From: Mycolicibacterium hodleri
Lineage (GTDB): Bacteria > Actinomycetota > Actinomycetes > Mycobacteriales > Mycobacteriaceae
Direction of reading: 5' to 3'
Assembly (NCBI RefSeq): GCF_025822245.1
Contig: NZ_JACKTL010000033.1
Location: 172,434-236,433, forward strand
DNA length: 64,000 nucleotides
Part shown: positions 57,561 to 64,000 of the stretch, one piece after another
How positions within the stretch are numbered: the first letter of the stretch is position 1
Layout of the letters: every line of letters begins with the position of its first letter
Position numbers and translations under genes: made by a program
The notes under the pieces: model-generated
Told to the model about the DNA's origin: nothing
Database searches by the model: none
Seen by the model: only the letters and a program-made list of their open reading frames with translations

Positions 57561-60209
57561 CTAGCGCGCCATGTCCACGAACCGCGACAGGTGCAGCTGA
57601 TGCGCCACGGTGACCGTCTTCGTCGGTCCCGCACGGTGTTTCGCAATGATGAGGTCCGCCTCACCGCCGCGCGGATCGTCGCGCTCGAACGCGTCCGGGC
57701 GATGGAGAAGGATGACCATGTCCGCATCCTGCTCGATCGATCCCGACTCGCGAAGGTCAGACAGCATGGGCTTCTTGTCGGTGCGCTGTTCCGGACCACG
57801 GTTCAGCTGGCTCATCGCCACCACCGGGACCTCGAGTTCCTTGGCCAATAGCTTGATCTGCCTGGAGAACTCGGAGACTTCCTGCTGCCGGGACTCGACC
57901 TTCTTGCCGGAGGTCATCAGCTGTAGGTAGTCGACCACGATGAGGCGGAGGTCCGCCTTCTGGTGCAGCCGACGCGCCTTGGCGCGAATCTCCATCATCG
58001 TCAGATTGGGCGAGTCGTCGATGTAGAGCGGCGCCTCGCTGATCTCACTCATCCGCCGCGCGAGCCGCGTCCAGTCGTCGTCGCTCATGCGCCCGGATCG
58101 CATATCGGCGAGCTTGATCTTCGCCTCCGCCGACAGCAGGCGCATGACGATCTCGGACTTGCTCATTTCCAGGGAGAAGATGACGCTCGAGTGCCGGTGC
58201 TTGATGGAGCAGGATCGCAGAAAATCTAGACCCAACGTCGAGTTGTGCGTGGGAACCATCGACCGGCTGGCCAGGTACATGTGGGTCGAGTTGCCGACCT
58301 CCACACAACGCACCGGAACGCTCTCCACGCGACGGGCCTCGACGATGAATCTGGACCCGGAGCGCGCCAGGTTGACTGGGGCGCGACGCTCCTTGTGTAG
58401 CACCGACTTTCGGTGCAGCCCAAAGACGTCGTCCTCGGTGGCAAAGGTGAGGGTGTATGCCACCGACGATGCTTCGCTCCTCCCCCTCACCCTCTTGGTC
58501 GACGTCTGGCAGCGATACCCCAGGCTGACGACGAGCTCGGCGACATCCGCTGCAAGCCGGGGATCGGTCACCGAGAACTGCACGGACCCGCCGTGCGTGA
58601 CCGTTCCGTCGGTGTCGAGCAGACCGGCCAACAGCGCACGGCGTTGCGTCTCCGCGGCGCGGAGATACTCGACGGGAATGTGCTTGTTGCCAAGCACTCC
58701 GAGCGTGCGCAGCCTGGCCTGCAGCGTGCCTACCGCGTTGCGGCACGACTGGCACATCCGCAGTCCGATCGACGAACCGCCACAGCGCTCACAACGTGGG
58801 GCCGGGACGGCGTCCGACATGAACCGTGCGCGTCCGCCGCAGCTGCGTCCGCACGTCCTGACCTGGCTGGTCTGCGGCAGGAACTCCTTGCCGCACACCA
58901 CACATCTGCGGACGGGAGTGGCCGGCGCTTCGGGGAGGAGCAATTGGTATCGGTAGATGGCAGACGGAGACTTGCGGGCTACCAGCCCCTCCGACTCGAT
59001 GCGCATGATGATCTCCGGATCAGCGCTCGTGATCTGTGCCGCGGCCGTCGTGCCATCACCGAGCCACGCACCCAACGTGTAAGGCGGAACGAGTAATTCG
59101 CGCTCCTCGCCTCGAATCGGCGACGTATTCGTGACCGAGTGGTTCAGTCGCTGGTCGACCGTCGGGCAGCGCACCGATTCCGCAATTTCGCGGGTAGTCC
59201 GCACAGCGGCGAACGTGCGTTGGTTCCTGTATCGGTTGTAGCCGACCGCTGCCGCCTGAGCCGACTTGCGGGATGCGCGGGTATCGGTCAACCACTGGTG
59301 TTCCTCGTCCGCCACGATCACCGTGCCGTCGGAGAACTCGACCTCGTAGCAGGGCCGTCCCGTCATCACCTCGGTCGCCGCCACCACGCGCGTCGGCTCG
59401 CCATCGGGTCCGATCAACTCGTCGCCGACCGTGACGTCACCCATGGTGGTCCAGCCGCTAGGCGTGGGCAGCGGCGTGTCCAACGCCAGCGCCTTGCCCA
59501 CACCGGGACGAGCCGCCACCACGATCATCTGCCCGGCATGCAGACCGTTGGTCACCTCGTCGAGTTCTGTGAAACCGGTCGGCACGCCACGCGCCACGCC
59601 ACCCTGGGAGGCGATCGCGTCGATCTCGTCCATCGTCGGCTGCAGCAGGTGCTCGAGGACCACGAAGTCCTCCGTCGTGCGCCGTTCGGTGACCTCGTAG
59701 ATCTCGGCCTGGGCGCGGTCCACGACGTCGGCCACATCCGCACCGTCGGCGCCGGCGTAGCCGTACTGCACCACCCGCGTTCCGGCCTCCACGAGGCGCC
59801 GCAGGAGCGACTTCTCCGCCACGATGCCCGCGTAGTACCCGGCGTTGGCCGCAGTCGGCACGGTGGAGATCAGGGTGTGCAGATACGGCGCCCCGCCGAT
59901 GCGCTTCAGCAGCCCGCGGCGGTCCAGCTCGGCCGAGACGGTGATGGCGTCGGCCGGCTCGCCGCGCCCGTACAGGTCGAGGATCGCGTCGTACACGCTC
60001 TGGTGCGCGGGGCGGTAGAAGTCACCCGGGCGCAGCCGCTCCAACACGTCGGCGATGGCGTCCTTCGACAACAGCATCCCGCCGAGCACCGACTGCTCGG
60101 CGGCCATGTCCTGCGGAGGCTGGCGGCCGTACTCCTCGGCTGGCGGTCCGTCCTGCTCGGGGCGACCTCCAGAGCCGCCCGGCCGGCCCAGATCATCGAC
60201 GACAGCCAC
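57561..60209 (-). CDS. dnaB: Replicative DNA helicase DnaB with in-frame intein
   Basis: An 882-codon gene starting at GTG 60209. After intein removal the helicase has 465 residues. The N-terminal collar domain is about 30-150 (PPQDMAAEQSVLGGMLLSKD, PGDFYRPAHQSVYDAI). The RecA-like helicase follows, with P-loop RPGVGK joined after splicing to STLGLDF, Walker B LRLIVVDYLQL, the arginine region QLNRGPEQRTDKKPMLSDLR and the C-terminal HRAGPTKTV. As a ring hexamer it unwinds the fork. It lies downstream of rpsF-ssb-rpsR-rplI but is separated from it by a hairpin terminator and 458 bp. Confidence 0.96.
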   Translation of the reverse strand: MAVVDDLGRPGGSGGRPEQDGPPAEEYGRQPPQDMAAEQSVLGGMLLSKDAIADVLERLRPGDFYRPAHQSVYDAILDLYGRGEPADAITVSAELDRRGLLKRIGGAPYLHTLISTVPTAANAGYYAGIVAEKSLLRRLVEAGTRVVQYGYAGADGADVADVVDRAQAEIYEVTERRTTEDFVVLEHLLQPTMDEIDAIASQGGVARGVPTGFTELDEVTNGLHAGQMIVVAARPGVGKALALDTPLPTPSGWTTMGDVTVGDELIGPDGEPTRVVAATEVMTGRPCYEVEFSDGTVIVADEEHQWLTDTRASRKSAQAAAVGYNRYRNQRTFAAVRTTREIAESVRCPTVDQRLNHSVTNTSPIRGEERELLVPPYTLGAWLGDGTTAAAQITSADPEIIMRIESEGLVARKSPSAIYRYQLLLPEAPATPVRRCVVCGKEFLPQTSQVRTCGRSCGGRARFMSDAVPAPRCERCGGSSIGLRMCQSCRNAVGTLQARLRTLGVLGNKHIPVEYLRAAETQRRALLAGLLDTDGTVTHGGSVQFSVTDPRLAADVAELVVSLGYRCQTSTKRVRGRSEASSVAYTLTFATEDDVFGLHRKSVLHKERRAPVNLARSGSRFIVEARRVESVPVRCVEVGNSTHMYLASRSMVPTHNSTLGLDFLRSCSIKHRHSSVIFSLEMSKSEIVMRLLSAEAKIKLADMRSGRMSDDDWTRLARRMSEISEAPLYIDDSPNLTMMEIRAKARRLHQKADLRLIVVDYLQLMTSGKKVESRQQEVSEFSRQIKLLAKELEVPVVAMSQLNRGPEQRTDKKPMLSDLRESGSIEQDADMVILLHRPDAFERDDPRGGEADLIIAKHRAGPTKTVTVAHQLHLSRFVDMAR
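58242..59492 (-). other. DnaB intein with LAGLIDADG homing endonuclease
   Basis: Codons 240-656 encode a 417-residue intein inserted between Lys and Ser of the P-loop (GVGK/ST). It begins ALALDTPLPTPSGWTTMGDV (Ala1, the class seen at this DnaB site) and ends MVPTHN before Ser+1. Two LAGLIDADG motifs are present: LGAWLGDGT (380-388) and LLAGLLDTDGT (526-536), so the endonuclease may be active. Between them lie eight cysteines in four CxxC or similar pairs (436/439, 453/457, 473/476, 486/489), suggesting two zinc-binding units. The helicase cannot bind ATP until splicing is complete. Confidence 0.93.
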
Positions 60210-60338
60210 GAAGCGTCCACCTCCCCCTTCACGTCACATCGGCTTCGAACACGTATTCGACCTACTCCCCCGCGAGAGTAAACGCCGACACCGACGGCTC
60301 ACCGTAGAGACGTTGCTGGAATGGGCGCAAACGGCAGC

Positions 60339-60479
60339 TGTGGACAGACCTGTGGACGCCGTGTGCATAGATGAGGTGGGCCATGTTGAGCCCTTGGGGA
60401 CAACCTGTGCACAACCGACGAGTTTTAGGCCATCGCCGCAGCTGAGGGCCCTAGCAGCCATGTGCGCGCTTGTGGATTG
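60339..60479. promoter_or_regulatory. Cluster of DnaA-box-like sequences upstream of dnaB
   Basis: The region holds TGTGGACAG (60339), TGTGGACGC (60351), TGTGCACAA (60406) and TGTGGATTG (60471), all in the same orientation. Their complements differ from the mycobacterial box TTGTCCACA by one or two bases. They fall in the 458-bp gap before dnaB that otherwise shows no gene. They could allow DnaA to control dnaB; no AT-rich unwinding element is visible, so this is not an origin. Confidence 0.35.
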
Positions 60480-60611
60480 GATTTGCCTCGGCGTGTCGTC
60501 CGTGGTTTCCGTCTCGGGCGTGTTGTGTTGCGCTTTCGGGCCCGAGAGGTTAACAGCCGGTTAGATTCGCCGGTTCGCAACCGGCCGATTAAGTTCGCCA
60601 GCGCGCACAGC

Positions 60612-60652
60612 AACGCCCGGGCGAAGATCGATCAACCCTTCACCCGGGCGTT
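60612..60652 (-). terminator. Hairpin terminator after rplI
   Basis: AACGCCCGGG (60612-60621) and CCCGGGCGTT (60643-60652) form a perfect 10-bp stem with a 21-nt loop, 15 bp past the rplI stop. There is no long U-tract, as is common in mycobacteria. It probably ends the rpsF-ssb-rpsR-rplI transcript. Confidence 0.65.
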
Positions 60653-60666
60653 TGATGCTGTTGCAG

Positions 60667-61119
60667 TTACTCGGCGACGACGTTCACGGAAACGCCGACG
60701 TTGACCTCGGGGTGCAGACGCACCGCGACGGCGTACGTTCCGGTGGCCTTGATGTGGGCCTTGGGCAGGTTGACGGTGCGCCGGTCGAGGTTCGGGCCGC
60801 CCGCCTTCTTGATGGCGCCGACGATGTCTCCGGTGGTCACGGAGCCGAACAGCTTGCCTGCACCGGCGGTGCGCACCGGCAACGAGACCGGGCCAAGCGC
60901 TTCGAGCTCGGCCTTGAGCTCCTGGGCGTGGTCCAGGTCGCGGACGGTCTTGGTCTCGCGGGCCCGGCGGATTTCCTCGGCCTGGCGCTCGGCGCCACGC
61001 GACGCCACGATCGCCATGCCGCGGGGCAGCAGGTAGTTACGGCCGTAGCCGTCCTTGACCTCGACGGCGTCGCCGGCCGAACCCAGGTGGTCGACCTCAG
61101 CGGTCAGAATCAGTTTCAT
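60667..61119 (-). CDS. rplI: 50S ribosomal protein L9
   Basis: 150 residues, the usual length. [20 protein letters not shown], then [20 protein letters not shown], form the N-terminal rRNA-binding domain of L9; a long connecting helix ([20 protein letters not shown]) and the C-terminal domain ([40 protein letters not shown]) follow. It is the last gene of rpsF-ssb-rpsR-rplI, 20 bp after rpsR, and is followed by a hairpin terminator. Confidence 0.97.
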   Translation of the reverse strand: MKLILTAEVDHLGSAGDAVEVKDGYGRNYLLPRGMAIVASRGAERQAEEIRRARETKTVRDLDHAQELKAELEALGPVSLPVRTAGAGKLFGSVTTGDIVGAIKKAGGPNLDRRTVNLPKAHIKATGTYAVAVRLHPEVNVGVSVNVVAE

Positions 61120-61139
61120 GTCAGTTCTCTTCGTTCGGC

Positions 61140-61406
61140 TTAGCGCGACGTCGCGCTGAACGGCAGCAGGGCTACCTCGCGGGCGTTCTTGACTGCGATC
61201 GCAATGTCGCGCTGATGCTGCACGCAGTTACCGGTGACCCGACGGGCGCGGATCTTTCCGCGCTCGCTGATGTAGGTCCGCAGCAACGCGGTGTCCTTGT
61301 AATCGATGATCTGGTTCTTGCCCTTCTTCGAGCAGAACGAGCACTTCCGGGCCTTGACCGGCTTTTCGGGAGCCGGGCGCCTCTTCGTGGAGGAGGACTT
61401 CGCCAT
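61140..61406 (-). CDS. rpsR: 30S ribosomal protein S18, zinc-binding type
   Basis: 88 residues. [20 protein letters not shown], then [20 protein letters not shown] and [20 protein letters not shown], are the S18 core. CSFC with the later GNCVQH gives a C-x2-C ... C-x2-H zinc site, so this is the C+ paralogue (S18-1 of mycobacteria); a zinc-independent second copy, if present, lies elsewhere. It lies in the ssb-rpsR-rplI operon. Confidence 0.97.
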   Translation of the reverse strand: MAKSSSTKRRPAPEKPVKARKCSFCSKKGKNQIIDYKDTALLRTYISERGKIRARRVTGNCVQHQRDIAIAVKNAREVALLPFSATSR

Positions 61407-61441
61407 GTCTATCTCTTTCTCAGTACTTGGAAATCAGTTGA

Positions 61442-61966
61442 TCAGAAGGGGGGTTCTTCGTCGGCGCCGTTGAACGAACCGGACGCGGGAGCACTGCCCC
61501 ACGGGTCGTCTCTCGGGCCATCGTTGGAACCGCTGCTGGCCGCGGGGCGTGAACCGCCACCACCGCCTCCGCCGAAGCCACCTCCGCCACCGCCGCTGCG
61601 GCTGGCCTTGTTGACCTTGGCCGTCGCGTACCTCAGGGACGGACCGATCTCGTCGACCTCGAGCTCCACGACGGTGCGCTTCTCACCCTCACGAGTCTCG
61701 TACGAGCGCTGCTTGAGGCGACCGGTCACGATCACCCGCGAACCACGGGTGAGGCTCTCGGCCACGTTCTCGGCAGCCTCGCGCCAGATGCTGCACCGCA
61801 TGAAGAGCGGGTCGCCGTCTTTCCATTCGTTGGTCTGACGGTCCATCATCCGAGGCGTGGACGCCACCGTGAAGTTGGCGACGGCGGCCCCGGACGGCGT
61901 GAACCGCAGCTCGGGATCGGCGGTCAGGTTTCCGACGATGGTGAGGTTGGTGTCACCAGCAGCCAC
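61442..61966 (-). CDS. ssb: Single-stranded DNA-binding protein
   Basis: 174 residues. The OB fold is at about 1-115 ([60 protein letters not shown]). A glycine-rich flexible tail ([17 protein letters not shown]) is followed by the acidic tip ADEEPPF, which recruits replication and repair partners. It is the second gene of the rpsF operon, 81 bp after rpsF. Tetrameric, coats single-stranded DNA at forks. Confidence 0.97.
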   Translation of the reverse strand: MAAGDTNLTIVGNLTADPELRFTPSGAAVANFTVASTPRMMDRQTNEWKDGDPLFMRCSIWREAAENVAESLTRGSRVIVTGRLKQRSYETREGEKRTVVELEVDEIGPSLRYATAKVNKASRSGGGGGGFGGGGGGGSRPAASSGSNDGPRDDPWGSAPASGSFNGADEEPPF

Positions 61967-62047
61967 GAGGTTCCTCCTGAGATTCGGTGATGATTCGCTT
62001 TGGAGCGCAGCCTACGGTCGCGCCCCGACGTGCACGGGCTTTGAGGC

Positions 62048-62338
62048 CTAGTGCTTGTCGGTCCGCATCACCTTGGTCCGCAGGACGGACTCGTTGAGGC
62101 TGAGCTGGCGATCCAGCTCGGACACCGTGGCCGGCTCGGCCTTGACGTCGATGACGGCGTAGATGCCCTCGGGGTGCTTGAGGATCTCGTACGCCATGCG
62201 GCGCCGGCCCCAGATGTCGATCTTCTCGACCGATCCACCGTCCTTGCGGATGACGTTGAGGAACGTCTCCAGCGACGGGGCTACGGTTCGCTCGTCGAGC
62301 GTGGGGTCGAGGATGACCATGATTTCGTATGGACGCAT
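62048..62338 (-). CDS. rpsF: 30S ribosomal protein S6
   Basis: 96 residues, full length: [60 protein letters not shown] and [20 protein letters not shown] form the S6 ferredoxin-like fold that pairs with S18 on the platform of the small subunit. It leads the rpsF-ssb-rpsR-rplI operon. AGGAGG precedes the ATG with about 7 bp spacing. Confidence 0.97.
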   Translation of the reverse strand: MRPYEIMVILDPTLDERTVAPSLETFLNVIRKDGGSVEKIDIWGRRRMAYEILKHPEGIYAVIDVKAEPATVSELDRQLSLNESVLRTKVMRTDKH

Positions 62339-62461
62339 GTGGAACCCATCACCTCCTATGGTCGTGTGCGGCCACGGCTTGTCCGTGACAGGAGGGTCGC
62401 CTGCGTCGGCAACTCGTCGAGGTTACAGCAGGATGGCCTGAGCTGCGAAATCGTGCTTCGC

Positions 62462-62926
62462 TCAGCCGCCCTCGGCAGTGCGCTTGATCGCCGCGAGGGT
62501 CACGGGGATGCCCGCCTTGGCGGCCTTGGTGCGAATGTCCACCTGCTCGTCGGCCTTCTCGCCGAAGCGTCCACGGAAGCCTTCGATGCCCGCGGGCTGG
62601 AAGGCCCACGATTCGGTGAGGCGCGTTCCGCCGTCGGCCGGCTCCAGGGTGAATCCCCACCGCACCCAACCGTCGTTGACCACCCACGCGAACTCGCGGC
62701 CGGGGTCGGCGGCCACCACGCGGCTGCGGGTCTCCCAGGTGCGCTTGCCATCGTCGTTGCGCCCGGTGAAGTACGAGCCGACGGTCGGACCGCCGCCCTC
62801 GTCCCACCAGCAGGCGCGGCACTGCGGGCTCCACTCGCCGATCCGGGTGACGTCGGACACCATCGCGTACAGGGTGTCGGCGTCGGCGTTCACCACCACC
62901 GAATCGCTGAATTCGAGATCGCTCAT
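62462..62926 (-). CDS. SRPBCC (START-like) family protein
   Basis: 154 residues of the polyketide cyclase/dehydrase-like SRPBCC fold: DSVVVNADADTLYAMVSDVT, RIGEWSPQCRACWWDEGGGP, SRVVAADPGREFAWVVNDGW, VRWGFTLEPADGGTRLTESW, then a C-terminal helix. The deep hydrophobic pocket of this fold binds lipids or ring compounds; catalytic residues are not evident. It overlaps the preceding GT87-type gene by 4 bp (ATGA) and precedes rpsF by 123 bp. Confidence 0.82.
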   Translation of the reverse strand: MSDLEFSDSVVVNADADTLYAMVSDVTRIGEWSPQCRACWWDEGGGPTVGSYFTGRNDDGKRTWETRSRVVAADPGREFAWVVNDGWVRWGFTLEPADGGTRLTESWAFQPAGIEGFRGRFGEKADEQVDIRTKAAKAGIPVTLAAIKRTAEGG

Positions 62927-64000
62927 GCCAGCGTCAACTCCTTCTCGGGTTCAACCGTCGGGGCGGGCGGCCTCGGCCGCAGCCGCGAGGGCAACCAGGT
63001 GGGCGGGGCGTCCGCCGCGTGTTCGAACAGACCGCCCGACGGGTCGTCGACGCCGTGGCGCCGGACCACGTCGAGCTCCGGACGGTATATCTGACGAATC
63101 ACCAAGGCGCACAACGCGGTCACGGCGACATCGCGCAACAGCACGGTGGTGGTGAACCACTCCTGCGGCAGGCCCATCTTCGCCTCGCCGAACAGATACA
63201 GCATCCGCGGGACCCACACAAGTGCGTCAATCGTCATCCACGCCAACAGGATTCGGCGCTGCGGCAGAGCGAGCACCGCCAGCGGCACCAGCCACAGCGA
63301 GTATTGCGGACTCCACACCTTGTTGGTCAGCAGGAAGGCCGCCACGACCAAGAAGGCCAGCTGCGCCAACCGGGGACGACGCTGAGCCGTCAGCCCTACG
63401 TAGCCGATGCCGCACAGGCACGCGGCGAACAGCACCGCCGTCACCGCGTTGGTCACCGACGGCGGCTCCCAGAACCCCAGGTTCGGGTCGAAGCCGCGCC
63501 ACCCCGTGAAGGACTTCACGACGTTGTAGATCGAATCCATGTCGTCACCGCGACGGGTGTTGAGCCGGAAGAACTCCGACCACCCGCGGGGGAACATCAC
63601 CATGATCGGCAGGTTGACCAGCAGCCACGTCACCACGGCGACGCCCGCGGTCTTGCCCACCTCACGCATGCGCCCCGTGCGCAGCCCGAGGATCACCAAC
63701 GGCACGATCAACAGCAGCGGATAGAGCTTCAGCGCCACGCCGATCCCGATCAGGGCGCCGGCGACGGCTGGTCGGCGGCGCGACCACGCCAACATCGCGC
63801 CCGCCGCGCACGCCGTCGCCAAGGCGTCGAAGTTGGTGAAGATCTGGAAGATCACCAGCGGTGACGCCGCGACCAGCGCCGCGTCCCAGATCCGGCGCCC
63901 CGCCAACTTCGTCGTCGCCCAGACCGTCGCCAGCCACGCCAGCGCCAGACCGAATGCCGAGATGTTGAAGAACATCACCACCTCGGCGACCACCGGGATC
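62923..64000 (-). CDS. GT87/DUF2029 polyprenyl-phosphate-sugar mannosyltransferase-like membrane protein, 5' end beyond window
   Basis: The frame enters from the right edge, and 359 codons are visible. Many hydrophobic helices alternate with short loops: AGALIGIGVALKLYPLLLIV (the conserved K-L-Y-P segment of GT87/DUF2029), RLNTRRGDDMDSIYNVVKSF, and LTNKVWSPQYSLWLVPLAVL near helix 8-9 are family marks. Mycobacterial relatives are polyprenyl-phosphate-dependent mannosyltransferases or their homologues acting at the outer face of the membrane; this position beside rpsF matches Rv0051 of M. tuberculosis. The catalytic acid of the first loop lies outside the window. Confidence 0.8.
   Translation of the reverse strand, partial: IPVVAEVVMFFNISAFGLALAWLATVWATTKLAGRRIWDAALVAASPLVIFQIFTNFDALATACAAGAMLAWSRRRPAVAGALIGIGVALKLYPLLLIVPLVILGLRTGRMREVGKTAGVAVVTWLLVNLPIMVMFPRGWSEFFRLNTRRGDDMDSIYNVVKSFTGWRGFDPNLGFWEPPSVTNAVTAVLFAACLCGIGYVGLTAQRRPRLAQLAFLVVAAFLLTNKVWSPQYSLWLVPLAVLALPQRRILLAWMTIDALVWVPRMLYLFGEAKMGLPQEWFTTTVLLRDVAVTALCALVIRQIYRPELDVVRRHGVDDPSGGLFEHAADAPPTWLPSRLRPRPPAPTVEPEKELTLA

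Noticed and set aside
59139..60281. Long open frame on the plus strand opposite dnaB
   Set aside because: Arg/His/Val-rich translation without any domain, antisense to a conserved essential gene; a GC-bias shadow.
60234..60564. Replication origin next to dnaB
   Set aside because: DnaA-like boxes are present but there is no AT-rich element, dnaA or dnaN; mycobacterial oriC lies between dnaA and dnaN.
1..64000. tRNA, rRNA and CRISPR loci
   Set aside because: No cloverleaf-like, rRNA-like or regularly spaced repeat sequence was seen on either strand.

Overview
The window is high-GC actinobacterial DNA. The right end carries rpsF-ssb-rpsR-rplI and an intein-bearing dnaB in the order known from mycobacteria. 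F420/PPOX-type oxidoreductases and a mycofactocin-type short-chain dehydrogenase/reductase (SDR) are also present. A rapidly growing environmental Mycobacterium (Mycolicibacterium) chromosome is the best guess; the species cannot be named from sequence alone. There are no tRNA, rRNA or CRISPR loci and no intact insertion sequence.

Layout. 0-5.3 kb: a malate/tartrate dehydrogenase with its TetR regulator, an SDR plus NTF2-like protein, a DUF1905-PIN fusion and two small membrane proteins. 5.3-13.5 kb: an NCS1 permease and a divergent glycerol locus. A glycerol kinase and an IclR regulator lie on the minus strand; glpF, a frameshifted second glpK and glpD lie on the plus strand. A perfect palindrome and a promoter sit between the two arms. 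13.5-20.2 kb: an ATP-grasp protein, DUF1059 divergent from an ECF sigma factor with a SnoaL tail, and two tandem molybdopterin oxidoreductases. 20-30.6 kb: small accessory units, including an AraC regulator, a prolyl aminopeptidase, an MFS carrier and a Gdx/SugE exporter behind a recognisable guanidine-III riboswitch. A TetR/SDR pair with a clear operator and an alpha/beta hydrolase-LuxR fusion are also here.

30.6-38.8 kb: a reductase-YceI fusion divergent from a MarR gene, then two paralogous amidases with an NmrA-like protein, a damaged SDR, a tautomerase and a LysR regulator. 39-47.2 kb: a frameshifted YaeQ, a CYTH protein and a divergent catabolic cluster. Its minus arm is LLM monooxygenase-SDR-mycofactocin SDR-TetR; its plus arm is APC permease-flavin reductase-RibB-like protein. 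The shared control region has two near-identical 15-bp sites in opposite orientation. This cluster is the best candidate for an undescribed system, because its RibB-like member has lost the acidic catalytic loop and is translationally coupled to the flavin reductase.

47-57 kb: mixed accessory DNA with an orphan ketosynthase, a PAS-PAS-GGDEF protein and an ABC-F ATPase, then a gene graveyard at 53.3-56.8 kb with remnants of DUF917, aminopeptidase, arginase, NmrA, IS3 transposase and DsbA genes. An intact MarR/VOC pair with two perfect palindromes lies inside it. 57.5-64 kb: the conserved dnaB to GT87 block.

Several frameshifts fall in or beside short homopolymers (glpK copy 2, the NmrA-like gene). 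Sequencing error must be excluded before they are called genuine pseudogenes.
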